Of a stretch of 64,000 nucleotides of DNA, positions 44,437 to 53,453 are shown piece by piece. The first letter of the stretch is position 1. Each line of letters begins with the position of its first letter. Under the pieces are notes generated by a model. The model saw only the letters and a list, made by a program, of their open reading frames with translations, had not been told where the DNA came from and did not search any database. A program made the translations under genes and the position numbers. This stretch comes from Chitinophaga sp. YR573. GTDB lineage: Bacteria > Bacteroidota > Bacteroidia > Chitinophagales > Chitinophagaceae. The stretch is from the NCBI RefSeq assembly GCF_900110995.1, contig NZ_FOJF01000001.1, forward strand, positions 2,001,199-2,065,198, given 5' to 3'.

Positions 44437-44877
44437 ATGAAAACAAGAATGAACATCAATCAGGCAGAGCCAGCCATTTATAAAGCAATGGCCGTTGCTG
44501 ACAACTATTTACCGGAATTCCAGCTGGACAGAAAACTACAGGAACTCATCAGGATAAGAGTTTCCCAGATCAATGGGTGCGGTTATTGCATCGATTACCA
44601 TAGCAATGACGCTTTACAACTCGGAGAAACACCTCAGCGGCTTTTTGCACTGGCTGCCTGGTGGGAAACACCTTTCTTCAACGATGAAGAACGGGCTATT
44701 TTAAAACTGGCAGAAGAAGTGACTAATATTAGTCAGCATGGCGTTTCAGATAACACTTATGAAAACGCATTACAGCTCCTTGGAGAGCAAAAGTTAGCAC
44801 AAGTGATCTTCGTTACCATCACCATTAACAACTGGAACAGAATAGCCATTTCCATGCACATGGTAGCCGGTGAATAA
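44437..44877 (+). CDS. Carboxymuconolactone decarboxylase/AhpD-like protein
   Basis: 146 residues, all-helical AhpD-like fold. The redox motif is CGYC within INGCGYCIDYHSNDAL (about residues 48-58), with the partner histidine at H55. Such proteins act as alkylhydroperoxidase or thiol-disulfide proteins. It is the first gene divergent from the MocR-type regulator and is followed after 11 bp by an MBL-fold gene, so the two form an operon probably activated by the regulator. Confidence 0.9.
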   Translation: MKTRMNINQAEPAIYKAMAVADNYLPEFQLDRKLQELIRIRVSQINGCGYCIDYHSNDALQLGETPQRLFALAAWWETPFFNDEERAILKLAEEVTNISQHGVSDNTYENALQLLGEQKLAQVIFVTITINNWNRIAISMHMVAGE

Positions 44878-44888
44878 TTAATCTTAAA

Positions 44889-45683
44889 ATGACCTTAAGT
44901 ATGATTTGCACTACCTGCGGGACCCAGTATCCTCAAACACCCGAACGTTGTAACATTTGCAATGACGATCGCCAATACATTAACGTAAACGGGCAATCCT
45001 GGATTTCTTTTGATGAACTCAGAGATAGACACGAGATGACTATTACCCAGGTCTGCGACAAGTTATATAGTTTACAAATGGATCCCGGCTTCGCATTATC
45101 CAATAGAGCCCTTTTAGTACAGTCTGCAAGTGGTAACATTCTATGGGATTGTGTACCGCTGCTGAACGACAAAACAATAGCGTTCATAAATTCCATAGGG
45201 GGATTGAAGGCAATAGCTTTCTCTCATCCTCACTATTATAGTACCATGAATGAATGGGCAGCAGCATTCAACTGCCCCATTTATATCCACGAAAATGATA
45301 AGCCATTCATTGAATACTTTACAGCATCTATCCATCTATGGAATAACGAAAACTTACATCTATGGGATGGCATCAGCATCATCCACACCGGAGGACACTT
45401 CCCCGGAAGCTGTGTCTTAAAAGTTCCTTTTTTATCCGCACAGGGAACTATTTTATGCGGAGACAGTATTTACATCTCCCCCAGCAAACGCCACACAGCA
45501 GTCATGTACAGCTACCCCAATCAGATATTACTTTCAAAATCTGAGTTCTCCGACTTCTACAAAAGAACGGCAGGATTAAGCTTCGACACCATGTACGGGG
45601 CTTTTAAAAATCAGGATCTCGAAGGAAATGCGATGCAGGTATTTACGAGTTCAATGCAGCGGTATATAAATACTTATGGTTGA
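44889..45683 (+). CDS. MBL-fold metallo-hydrolase with N-terminal zinc ribbon
   Basis: 264 residues. Four cysteines in CTTCGTQYPQTPERCNIC (about residues 8-25) form a zinc-ribbon-like knuckle. The rest is a metallo-beta-lactamase fold, but the usual HxHxDH motif reads SHPHYYSTMNEW, so the first metal site is degenerate (HPHYYS), while later ligands are visible in HTGGHFPGSC and GDSIYISP. This variant recurs in an MBL subfamily beside AhpD-like genes. The substrate is unknown. It is co-transcribed with the AhpD-like gene. Confidence 0.8.
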   Translation: MTLSMICTTCGTQYPQTPERCNICNDDRQYINVNGQSWISFDELRDRHEMTITQVCDKLYSLQMDPGFALSNRALLVQSASGNILWDCVPLLNDKTIAFINSIGGLKAIAFSHPHYYSTMNEWAAAFNCPIYIHENDKPFIEYFTASIHLWNNENLHLWDGISIIHTGGHFPGSCVLKVPFLSAQGTILCGDSIYISPSKRHTAVMYSYPNQILLSKSEFSDFYKRTAGLSFDTMYGAFKNQDLEGNAMQVFTSSMQRYINTYG

Positions 45684-45689
45684 TAACAA

Positions 45690-45729
45690 AAAAGGGAACA
45701 AACATCAATATGATGCTTATTCCCTTTTC
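45690..45729. terminator. Terminator between convergent MBL and CHAP genes
   Basis: AAAAGGGAA ... TTCCCTTTT with an inner CATC / GATG stem; imperfect but flanked by A and T runs on both sides. Confidence 0.55.
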
Positions 45730-45737
45730 AGATTCCT

Positions 45738-46694
45738 TTATACAACCATTGCTACAGTATTATTAATGCCCAATGCTGTGAATGTCAGCGGGCCTACAAT
45801 ACCATCTACTTCAAGCCCTTTTTTGTGTTGAAATTCCTTTACAGCCGCAAGAGTAGCACTCTGGAATACTCCATTTTCTTCCAGTTTAGGATTAGCTCCT
45901 TTTTTATTAAGCGCTTTCTGGACAGCTAATACAGCACTGCCTGCATCCCCATTACGAAGGTATGAACCAGTAGTAAATTTCGGGTCTGCAATACGCGGCT
46001 GATTCACTTCTTCCTGAATAACACCTAATAATTCCGTCGTTACTTTTCCTGTGATTGCTAAATGATGTTTCTGTTGAAACTGCCTTACCACATTTTCTGT
46101 TTCAGGACCGAAATCACCATCTACAGTAATTTTGAAATGCAGATCGAACAGCATTTTTTGCAAAACCACTACATCAGTACCAGAATCTCCCCGTTCCAGG
46201 ATATCATTACTATTGAGAGGAGACGCGTTTTCAAGGGCAAGAGGAGAAGCAAAACCGCGTACTGAAGATCTGTTTCGTGTCCGTAACATCACTTCTCCAC
46301 CATCACTATCATTACCCTGAGTTGTATTACCTTCCCATGCTTCAAATTTCGTTTTTCCTGCATCTACCCATCTTACAAAAATACCCGTATGATCGCAGAC
46401 ACCATCACCATCCCAGTCATATAAAACTATGTCTGCAGGCTGAGGATCTTTTGTTAACCTACCCTTTCTTTTCCAGAAGTTGTAACCGGACTGACAAGCC
46501 TGATAACCATGTACGCTATCGATTTGTTCCAATGGATTACCCGCATGATCATACACAAAACTTACAAAAATGGCACACCATTTTACACCATCAAGACCAT
46601 ACCATTTACCATATTTTGTTTTGTTTGATTCCCTGGGAGATTCTTTTGTACCATTTTCAGCTGCTGCTGTAATGAGAATTGATTCACGAGACAT
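45738..46694 (-). CDS. CHAP-domain peptidoglycan hydrolase with two peptidoglycan-binding repeats
   Basis: 318 residues from MSRESILITAA (46694); an in-frame ATG 15 codons upstream is possible. Residues ~1-150 are a CHAP/NlpC-like amidase: catalytic cysteine in DGVKWCAIFVSFVYDHAG, histidine in GVCDHTGIFVRW, and WEGNT. Two PG_binding_1 repeats follow (about 165-230: DSGTDVVVLQKMLFDL; and 245-315: DAGSAVLAVQKALNKKG). It should cut and bind peptidoglycan, yet no signal peptide or membrane segment is present. It could be a phage-like endolysin or an effector released by a secretion machine or lysis. It is a single gene. Confidence 0.85.
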   Translation of the reverse strand: MSRESILITAAAENGTKESPRESNKTKYGKWYGLDGVKWCAIFVSFVYDHAGNPLEQIDSVHGYQACQSGYNFWKRKGRLTKDPQPADIVLYDWDGDGVCDHTGIFVRWVDAGKTKFEAWEGNTTQGNDSDGGEVMLRTRNRSSVRGFASPLALENASPLNSNDILERGDSGTDVVVLQKMLFDLHFKITVDGDFGPETENVVRQFQQKHHLAITGKVTTELLGVIQEEVNQPRIADPKFTTGSYLRNGDAGSAVLAVQKALNKKGANPKLEENGVFQSATLAAVKEFQHKKGLEVDGIVGPLTFTALGINNTVAMVV

Positions 46695-46925
46695 AAAAAA
46701 CATTTTTGAGGTTAATAAATTATGATGGAATTTTTCCACTCTTTAACTGGAATTTGAGCCATTTGGATTCATCTGGTCTGGCCATAATTATAATAAGTTG
46801 TGTAGTACAAACAATAATTGAGCGCTACATGTTGAGTTGGGGTATAAATAAACAGAATCTCTTTCAAGGTAGGACTAAGCTCATTTTCAAAAAATACCAA
46901 CAAGTTTGTATTTTTTTGATCTGCT

Positions 46926-46966
46926 AAAAACGTAAAGCCTGCTCTTGGAGCAGGCTTTACGTTTTT
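46926..46966. terminator. Strong terminator downstream of the SDR gene
   Basis: Perfect 19-bp stem around GCCTGCTC-ttg-GAGCAGGC, with A5 and T5 at the ends. Works in both directions; serves the minus-strand gene that ends at 46984. Confidence 0.85.
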
Positions 46967-46983
46967 AAAATATATAAGATATA

Positions 46984-47715
46984 CTATCTCGTTTGTCCAA
47001 GAGGTCTCAATACCAGCTCATTCACATTAGTATTCCCTGGCTGACTGATCGCATAGATCACCGCATTCGCTATCGCTTCTTCATCCATTCTGACAAAATT
47101 CTCCAGGTTACCATACAGCGCCCTCACCTTCGGACTCGTAATATCATGTCCTAATTCAGAATGTGTAGCACCGGGATAGATAGTGGTTACTTTTATCGTC
47201 TGTGCTACTTCTTCCCGTAAAGCCTCCATAATAGCCCGTACAGCGAACTTGGTCCCGCTATACACACCAGTGCTCGGCAAAGTCTTTAAACCAGCCACGG
47301 AAGACGTGGTAAGAATATGCCCCTGTCCTCTTCCCTGCATATGAGGCAGCACGGCATTAATACCATATAACACCCCTTTAATATTAACATCAATCATCCG
47401 GTCCCACTCTTCCACAAGCCCTTCATCAAAGAAAGAGATTGGCATAATACCCGCATTATTCCATAACACATCCACATGCCCAAACCGCTCTATTGCCTGA
47501 TGAATCAGGTTATCCAGGTCTGCGCGTTTAGTAACATCTGTTTTTACATACATGGAGTTCTCGCCCAACTCCGCTACCATTGCCTTTAACTGATCTTCCC
47601 TACGCGCTGCCAACACAACTTTAGCACCCAAAAGAGCCAGCTTACGGGCAGTAGCTGACCCCATGCCACTGCTGGCACCGGTAATAACAACGACCTTGTC
47701 TTTAATATTTTCCAT
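46984..47715 (-). CDS. Short-chain dehydrogenase/reductase
   Basis: 243 residues from MENIKDKVVVITG (47715), the usual SDR start; an ATG eight codons upstream is less likely. Classical SDR features: cofactor motif TGASSGMGSATA, NNAGIMPIS, catalytic serine in SSVAGLK and Y/K in YSGTKFAVRAI. A basic residue pattern after the second strand (AARRED) favours NADP(H). The C-terminal LVLRPLGQTR is common in the YdfG-like group. It is divergent-neighbour (tail to head) with an AraC regulator encoded 73 bp upstream on the same strand, which may control it. Confidence 0.9.
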   Translation of the reverse strand: MENIKDKVVVITGASSGMGSATARKLALLGAKVVLAARREDQLKAMVAELGENSMYVKTDVTKRADLDNLIHQAIERFGHVDVLWNNAGIMPISFFDEGLVEEWDRMIDVNIKGVLYGINAVLPHMQGRGQGHILTTSSVAGLKTLPSTGVYSGTKFAVRAIMEALREEVAQTIKVTTIYPGATHSELGHDITSPKVRALYGNLENFVRMDEEAIANAVIYAISQPGNTNVNELVLRPLGQTR

Positions 47716-47787
47716 TGTATTATATGTTTTATAATACAAAGTTAGCCAGAGGAGTAAGCGCTAAAATTATGCGAATCAAATCAATAC

Positions 47788-48687
47788 TTATGATCTGACA
47801 ACAATTTGCCGGCGGAAATGATTAGGGGTTTGACCAGTTTGTTTCTTAAAAAAGATATTGAAGTTGGAAGGATGCTCAAAACCCAGGCAATAGCCTATTT
47901 CTGCTATATCCCAGTTACTGTGAAGCAGTAAAGTCTTCGCCTCTTTAATCATCCTCTCTGTAATATGTTCAGAAGTTGTTTTACCAGTCACTTCTTTTAA
48001 AGACCTGTTCAGATGGTTCGTATGTATAGATAACTGATGCGCAAATTCGCCGGCATTCTTCAACTGGATAACATGCTGAGGGGATGTAACAGGGAATTGC
48101 CTTCCCAGCAACTCAAGAAATAAATCTGAAATACGGTTAGATGATGATACCGTATGAGCAATCTCAGGTGGTTCAATCTTTAACGCTTCATGCATAAGGA
48201 TCTGTACATAACTGCGCAGTAATTCATATTTGTTTTTATAGGGAGATGCCAGTTCCTTCAGCATCTGCTCAAAGATGCCTATCAGAAAATCCATTGATTG
48301 CTGTTCCGGGAACAATACAGCATTGCCATTAATCCGGAATAAAGGAGACTCAGAAAGACTATCCGCGTTCAGTTGCTTATTAACAAACTCCTCTGTAAAC
48401 ATACAAAAGTAACCCTCCTGCCTTTCAGACAATCCCTCCCAGGCATAAGGAATCATTGGATTACCAAAAAAGATGGCATTATCCTTCACATGGATCACTT
48501 TATCTGCATATGAAATCACCCCTTCCGTGTTGAGAATCAGGCAGATCTTATAAAAGTCACGCCTACAGGGTGGAGAAGAAACACCCTTATAATGCCTATC
48601 CACCTTATATACATTAAACTGCCCTGCATCAGAATAATCCTTCCCAAGACGCTCCAGATAATCTCTCACTGTTTCTGTTTTCCTCAT
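47788..48687 (-). CDS. AraC family transcriptional regulator
   Basis: 299 residues. Residues ~20-190 form a cupin-like sensor domain (YADKVIHVKDNAIFFGNPMIPYAW). Residues ~200-299 are the double helix-turn-helix with LSIHTNHLNRSLKEVTGKT and IAEIGYCLGFEHPSNFNIFFKK, ending in QTPNHFRR. It lies 73 bp upstream of the SDR gene in the same orientation and is a likely regulator of it; such AraC-SDR or AraC-AKR pairs are frequent in Bacteroidota. No operator was identified. Confidence 0.9.
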   Translation of the reverse strand: MRKTETVRDYLERLGKDYSDAGQFNVYKVDRHYKGVSSPPCRRDFYKICLILNTEGVISYADKVIHVKDNAIFFGNPMIPYAWEGLSERQEGYFCMFTEEFVNKQLNADSLSESPLFRINGNAVLFPEQQSMDFLIGIFEQMLKELASPYKNKYELLRSYVQILMHEALKIEPPEIAHTVSSSNRISDLFLELLGRQFPVTSPQHVIQLKNAGEFAHQLSIHTNHLNRSLKEVTGKTTSEHITERMIKEAKTLLLHSNWDIAEIGYCLGFEHPSNFNIFFKKQTGQTPNHFRRQIVVRS

Positions 48688-48772
48688 TTGCCAAAGTTAT
48701 GCAATTCAAATATTAAAATACTCAGGACGAAAGTTGTAACTTCAAATTCCAAAAGATGCCTACGCCAACATT

Positions 48773-50140
48773 ATGGAACAGAAAGAGTTTAATGAAACCC
48801 TTGAGAAGCTGACAGACAAGGAAGATGTCGCCGGAATAGAAGCATTGGTGAATAGTCTGAGTGCAGAAGAGCTGGAATTATATCAAACAGAACTATTAGA
48901 AGCCTACGCCAATATCTACTCTCTATGGTATTATGATCTGATTTGTGGTAAGATAAAAGAAGAACATCAGGAGGGGATTGTTCAGGAGCTTTTTGAGATT
49001 CTTACACTGGCCGAAAAAATTGATCCTGAGAATACACATCCCAAACAAAGAGCTCAATGTTATGAATTCCTTTCTGAGCTGAAAGGGGAAGAAACAGACA
49101 AACTGCTGAACATTCAAAAAGCAATTGATGAATATTCAGACGCACTGAAAAATAATGAGAACATCCTGCTTAATGCATCACTGGCCAACGCCTTGCTGGA
49201 CAAGATGCTGATTACACAAGAGTTTGCAGATGATGAATTCCTGAAGATCCTCGAATTATTTGAACTCGCTTTTACAATATACTCAGAGACCGTTACCTCC
49301 TCTTTTATCCACGGATGTTTCCGTATCCTGAATTTTCCATTCAGCAAAAACCACTACTGGCATTCCCGGTTTCTCAATAAATTCACCTTAGCACTCACCC
49401 GTTTTACCAAAGAAGAACCTATCACTTTTCTGAGCTGGTCAGATGCACTGGTAAGAGTTCTGGAATATCAGCAATATGAGATCTCTCCTGAATATGCAGC
49501 CGAATTAAATGATATATCCATTGAATTATTAGAATCTATTACTGATTACCAGACGGATAATGAATGGCTCCTGAATCAATTGGGATTTGCATTTGAGAAG
49601 GCCGCCAAAAGAATGAAGAAAGGAAAATTACCTTATTATAACATCGCCCTTACGTACTTCACAAAAGGACAAACACTTAAACCGGCTACCTGGACTTTCC
49701 CCGTATATGCTACCAATGTATTGAAAGCAATGGCTGTCATTTACCACAGTCAGCAAAACAGGGAAAAGGTGATAGAGCTATTTGAAGAAGGCAGGATCCT
49801 CTTCTCAAAAGTATACGAACACGAAAAGGATTTTACCTTAAACCTTTACTGGGGGGAATATCTGATAGAATACGCAAGATTAGTCTATAACTTTGATGCC
49901 CCGGAAATACTGGAAGAGGCTACAGAGAAATCCCTGATTGCAAAAGAGCTTGGAAGTAACTACTATAACCAACCTTATACCTTACTGGCCAAAATTGCCC
50001 TGAAAACAGGTGATAAAGATAAATGCATGGAGATCTTAAAAGAATGCAAAAAGGTGTTCTCCACTGAGTATTATGAATACGATATGGGGCAGGTCTTAGG
50101 GGATGAGGATTTCAGAGAGATTTGGGCAGAACTTACATAA
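48773..50140 (+). CDS. TPR-like cytosolic protein, unknown function
   Basis: 455 residues, almost entirely alpha-helical, no signal peptide. Helical hairpins spaced about 34-40 residues apart (for example ALTYFTKGQTLKPATW, VIELFEEGRILFSKVYEHEKDF, PYTLLAKIALKTGDKDKCMEILKECKKVF) resemble degenerate tetratricopeptide repeats. The acidic composition suggests a scaffold. The N-terminal part (LTDKEDVAGIEALVNSLSAEELELYQ) is the only unusual section. I do not recognise a named family and there is no operon context. Confidence 0.65.
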   Translation: MEQKEFNETLEKLTDKEDVAGIEALVNSLSAEELELYQTELLEAYANIYSLWYYDLICGKIKEEHQEGIVQELFEILTLAEKIDPENTHPKQRAQCYEFLSELKGEETDKLLNIQKAIDEYSDALKNNENILLNASLANALLDKMLITQEFADDEFLKILELFELAFTIYSETVTSSFIHGCFRILNFPFSKNHYWHSRFLNKFTLALTRFTKEEPITFLSWSDALVRVLEYQQYEISPEYAAELNDISIELLESITDYQTDNEWLLNQLGFAFEKAAKRMKKGKLPYYNIALTYFTKGQTLKPATWTFPVYATNVLKAMAVIYHSQQNREKVIELFEEGRILFSKVYEHEKDFTLNLYWGEYLIEYARLVYNFDAPEILEEATEKSLIAKELGSNYYNQPYTLLAKIALKTGDKDKCMEILKECKKVFSTEYYEYDMGQVLGDEDFREIWAELT

Positions 50141-50221
50141 AACTGATAATCTGACTATCATACATCCATATTTTATATCATAATTGATTTTCAGCGGATC
50201 ATCTTCATTTTTCATACTGCA

Positions 50222-50256
50222 TTGATATTGCAGTGATTACCTATAAATTTGTCCCC
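50222..50256 (+). promoter_or_regulatory. Promoter-like motif before the chitin-binding gene
   Basis: ATTGCAGTG (50227-50235), 8 bp, then TAAATTTG (50244-50251) and TCCCC. The same layout, ATTGCAGTG-N8-TAATTTTG-ACCCC, occurs before the metalloprotease-lectin gene. A TTG at 50222-50224 with 19-bp spacing would also fit the standard promoter. Confidence 0.45.
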
Positions 50257-50283
50257 ATTAGTTCACCAAATTAACCCCCCGTT

Positions 50284-50565
50284 ATGAAAAGGACCCTCAA
50301 TGTAATGCCATTATTATGTATTGTATTTTGCCTGCTTAATACAAGTACCTATTCCAGAGCAGAAAATTCCTCAGTTAAAAATCTTTCCGCGAACAGTTCT
50401 ATTATTCTTGCTAACTGGGTTTCTTCTCAATCCTATGTGCTTGGAGATTACGTGACATACGATAATAAGGTATTCAGAGCCGCACACTGGACGCAGGGTG
50501 ATACACCAAGAGGATTCGGGCTATATCCTGATGGCCCCTGGATCTACGAAGGGCTGTATTACTAA
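50284..50565 (+). CDS. Small secreted chitin-binding-type (CBM5/12-like) protein
   Basis: 93 residues: a signal peptide (about 1-26, ending near SRAEN) and one CBM5/12 (ChtBD3-like) module, with W44..Y..GDYVTYDNKVFRAAHWTQGDTP and a final GPWIYEG. The surface tryptophans and the GD.V.Y....Y.A..W..G..P pattern match the family. There is no catalytic domain, so it is a stand-alone secreted carbohydrate-binding protein, probably aimed at chitin or cell-wall glycans. It has a dedicated promoter motif and terminator. Confidence 0.75.
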   Translation: MKRTLNVMPLLCIVFCLLNTSTYSRAENSSVKNLSANSSIILANWVSSQSYVLGDYVTYDNKVFRAAHWTQGDTPRGFGLYPDGPWIYEGLYY

Positions 50566-50576
50566 TGTTCTAAAAG

Positions 50577-50605
50577 GAAGCTCACAGGAAATTGTGAGCT
50601 TCTTT
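50577..50605 (+). terminator. Terminator after the chitin-binding gene
   Basis: 10-bp stem GAAGCTCACA / TGTGAGCTTC with a 6-nt loop, then TTTATT. Confidence 0.75.
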
Positions 50606-50684
50606 ATTAATACCCTATCCTACCTCAACCCCACTCCCACAACCAACTGATCCTCAAATACAAATTATCATCCCCTCACATATT

Positions 50685-50768
50685 TTTGGAGAATTGAATA
50701 AAGCAGCTACCTTTACAGACCAAATGGTCGGTATTATATATCTCTATAAGATACCAAATAGTCGGTAT
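50685..50768 (+). promoter_or_regulatory. Promoter with tandem TetR-like operators before the efflux operon
   Basis: TTTG (50685-50688), 19 bp, TACCTTTA (50708-50715). Directly after lies GACCAAATGGTC in ACCAAATGGTCGGTAT (50719-50734), repeated with one change at 50753-50768 (34 bp apart). Sites of this kind are bound by TetR repressors and here cover the transcription start. Confidence 0.6.
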
Positions 50769-50790
50769 AAAACTTAAATGATTTAATAAA

Positions 50791-51867
50791 ATGGAACAAC
50801 AGGAACCTAAGAAGAAAAATCCTAAGATGCTGATCATCCTTGTCCTCATCGTGATCATCATAGCAGGTACAGGAAGTTATTACTGGATAAGCAGCAAAGC
50901 ATATGAAACTACAGACAATGCTCAGGTAGATGGAAACATCATACCTGTGCGCTCCAGCGTAACCGCTTACCTGAATGAAATACGTTTCCGGGATAACCAG
51001 CAGGTGAAAAAAGGAGATACCCTTATCATATTCAATACCGTAGCGCTAAAAGCCAAACTGGAACAGGCACAGGCTGCACTGGAAAATGCAAAAGCAGATC
51101 TAAGCGTTTCCGATATCCGCGCCATCGCCAGCTTCCAGAATGCACAGTCTTCATTACAGAATGCACAATCAGGACAACAGGATATTTTAGCTACCAGAGC
51201 AAACCTTGATAAAGCCAGACAGGAGCTGGACCGCACCAATAACTTGCTTAAAATTAAAGCTGCTACACAGGAACAGTTTGAAACTGCTACGGCTGCCGTA
51301 CAGGTTGCACAGGCAAATTATACACAGGCGGTGAACAAACAGGCTTCTTCTTATTCTAATTCACTGGGACAGGAAACCAGCGCCAAAGCAGTAAAAGGAC
51401 AAATCTCCGTTGCACAGGCCATCGTAAAACAAAAGATGGCTGAACTGGCGCTGGCTGAAGAAGACTTTAGCCATGCCTATGTTACTGTTCCCTTCGATGG
51501 TATCGTTACAAAACGTTCCGTATCACAGGGACAATACATCTCTGCCGGTCAGACACTATGCGCTATCATAGACAATCATCATTTATGGATCTCCGCTAAT
51601 CTGAAAGAGACACAGCTGGACAGGATCAAACCCAATCAGGCTGTCCAGATTAAATTAGATGCTTTCCCTGAGTTAAAACTAACCGGTAAAGTAGAATCAT
51701 ACCTCGGCGCTACCGGTGCAAGATTCTCCTTATTACCTCCGGATAATTCCACCGGGAATTTCATCAAAATCACCCAGCGCTTTCCTATACGCATCAGCAT
51801 TGACGGGGAACAGCCAACTGCCTTATATCCCGGCCTGAGCGCTTTTTTAAAGATTAAAGTCCAATAA
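50791..51867 (+). CDS. EmrA/HlyD-type membrane fusion protein
   Basis: 358 residues: one N-terminal transmembrane helix (about 12-34), a lipoyl half-motif (TTDNAQVDGNIIPVRSSVTAYLNEI), a long coiled-coil hairpin (about 85-220, rich in Ala/Gln), the second lipoyl half (AYVTVPFDGIVTKRSVSQGQYI) and a beta-barrel. It is the periplasmic adaptor linking the MFS pump to the TolC-type channel. Gaps are 1 bp to the pump gene and 19 bp from that to the channel gene, a clear operon. Expression is probably repressed by a TetR protein encoded elsewhere. Confidence 0.92.
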   Translation: MEQQEPKKKNPKMLIILVLIVIIIAGTGSYYWISSKAYETTDNAQVDGNIIPVRSSVTAYLNEIRFRDNQQVKKGDTLIIFNTVALKAKLEQAQAALENAKADLSVSDIRAIASFQNAQSSLQNAQSGQQDILATRANLDKARQELDRTNNLLKIKAATQEQFETATAAVQVAQANYTQAVNKQASSYSNSLGQETSAKAVKGQISVAQAIVKQKMAELALAEEDFSHAYVTVPFDGIVTKRSVSQGQYISAGQTLCAIIDNHHLWISANLKETQLDRIKPNQAVQIKLDAFPELKLTGKVESYLGATGARFSLLPPDNSTGNFIKITQRFPIRISIDGEQPTALYPGLSAFLKIKVQ

Positions 51868-51868
51868 C

Positions 51869-53434
51869 ATGGAAGTTATTACATACCCCACCGGAGCGAA
51901 ACGTGCCATCCTCGTTATCACTGCCATCTCCTGTGCCCTGCTGGAACTGATCGATACAACTGTGGTAAACGTTTCCCTTCGTGAAATCAGCGGTAGCATA
52001 GGGGCTACCACTACTGAAATTGCCTGGGTGATTACTGCCTATAGTATTGCCAATGTGATCGTCATTCCCCTATCGGGGATGTTCTCCAATTTCTTTGGCC
52101 GTAAGACTTACTTTACCAGTTCTGTAGCCATATTCACCATGGCTTCTTTAATGTGTGGCTTCTCTACCAACCTATGGGTACTGGTATTCTGGCGCTTTAT
52201 CCAGGGCCTGGGTGGGGGTGGAATATTATCCACCTCACAAAGTATTATCATGGATGCATTTCCACCCCATAAAAGATCAACCGGTCTGATTATCTATGGT
52301 ATGGGAGTCATTATAGGTCCTTCTTTCGGCCCTTTACTGGGTGGTTACATCACAGATAACTTCTCCTGGCACTGGATCTTCTTCATCAATATCCCTATCG
52401 GTACAATGGCTGCTTACCTTTCATGGAAACATGTTCCCGATCTTAGCGGAGTAGAAAAACCCCGGATAGACTGGCCAGGTATCTTCTGTCTGGTAGTAGG
52501 TATTGGTTCTCTTCAATATGTTTTAGAAGAAGGTTCATCAAAAGACTGGTTTGATAGTACTGAGATCACCTGGTTTTTTATTACAGCTGTCACCTTCATG
52601 GTCGCCTTTGTAATAAGAGAATTGAGAATCGATTATCCGGCAGTCAATCTCCGCTTGTACAGGAACTTCAACCTGCTAATGGGCAATGGACTAAACCTGC
52701 TGATCGGTATCATTCTTAACGGAACCCTCTTTGCCTTTCCCTTATTTGCACAGCTCTCCTTAGGCTGGACAGCCACTCAAACCGGCGCCTTTATGATACC
52801 TGGTGCCATGATATCTATTCCCGCCATGATCGTAGTGAAGACCCTGCAGGAGAAAATAGGATTGAACCCCAAAATCATCATCATGTTAGGAATGGTAATG
52901 ACGGCAGTACCATTGATTCTCATCTCCTTCTCTTCTCCGGATTCAAACAGCAGTAATTTCTTCTGGCCTTTTATTCTAAGAGGATTTGGCGCATTGTTTA
53001 TGCTGATGCCGGTACTGGGTCTCGCAACAGCCGGACTCACAGGTAAAGACCTTGCCCAGGCCATTGGCTTGTCCAATATGTTGCGTCAACTGGGTGGTGC
53101 TTTAGGCGTAGCGCTAATGGGTATTTATATCAATCAGGAAAATGCAGTGGTGAGAAGTAGCCTGATAGGTAACATTAGTCAATATAATCCTCAAAGCACT
53201 GAAACAATAACTTCCTATACACAAACACTTCAGAATAGTGGGATGGGACCTGATGAAGCTACCAGTGCTGCTCACCAACTGATAGACTCGGCGCTCTCCA
53301 AACAACAGCTGCTCATCAGTTATGATCACAGCTTCCTCATCGCGGCCTTTACCGTATTGTTATGTGTGCCTATCATTTTAGCCATCCGTTATAAAAAACA
53401 ACCGCCTTCTAAAGACATGGACATGGCTCATTAA
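51869..53434 (+). CDS. DHA2 family multidrug efflux MFS transporter (EmrB-like)
   Basis: 521 residues, 14 predicted membrane segments, as in the DHA2 (EmrB/QacA) family. Motif D1 (ELIDTTVVNVSL) in helix 1 and motif A (SNFFGRKTYF) between helices 2 and 3 are present, with motif C in helix 5 (GMGVIIGPSFGPLLGGYI). It exports hydrophobic drugs or signals by proton antiport through the adaptor and outer-membrane factor encoded around it. The operon order adaptor, pump, channel is complete. Confidence 0.92.
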   Translation: MEVITYPTGAKRAILVITAISCALLELIDTTVVNVSLREISGSIGATTTEIAWVITAYSIANVIVIPLSGMFSNFFGRKTYFTSSVAIFTMASLMCGFSTNLWVLVFWRFIQGLGGGGILSTSQSIIMDAFPPHKRSTGLIIYGMGVIIGPSFGPLLGGYITDNFSWHWIFFINIPIGTMAAYLSWKHVPDLSGVEKPRIDWPGIFCLVVGIGSLQYVLEEGSSKDWFDSTEITWFFITAVTFMVAFVIRELRIDYPAVNLRLYRNFNLLMGNGLNLLIGIILNGTLFAFPLFAQLSLGWTATQTGAFMIPGAMISIPAMIVVKTLQEKIGLNPKIIIMLGMVMTAVPLILISFSSPDSNSSNFFWPFILRGFGALFMLMPVLGLATAGLTGKDLAQAIGLSNMLRQLGGALGVALMGIYINQENAVVRSSLIGNISQYNPQSTETITSYTQTLQNSGMGPDEATSAAHQLIDSALSKQQLLISYDHSFLIAAFTVLLCVPIILAIRYKKQPPSKDMDMAH

Positions 53435-53453
53435 TATTTCAAACCAATCAACA

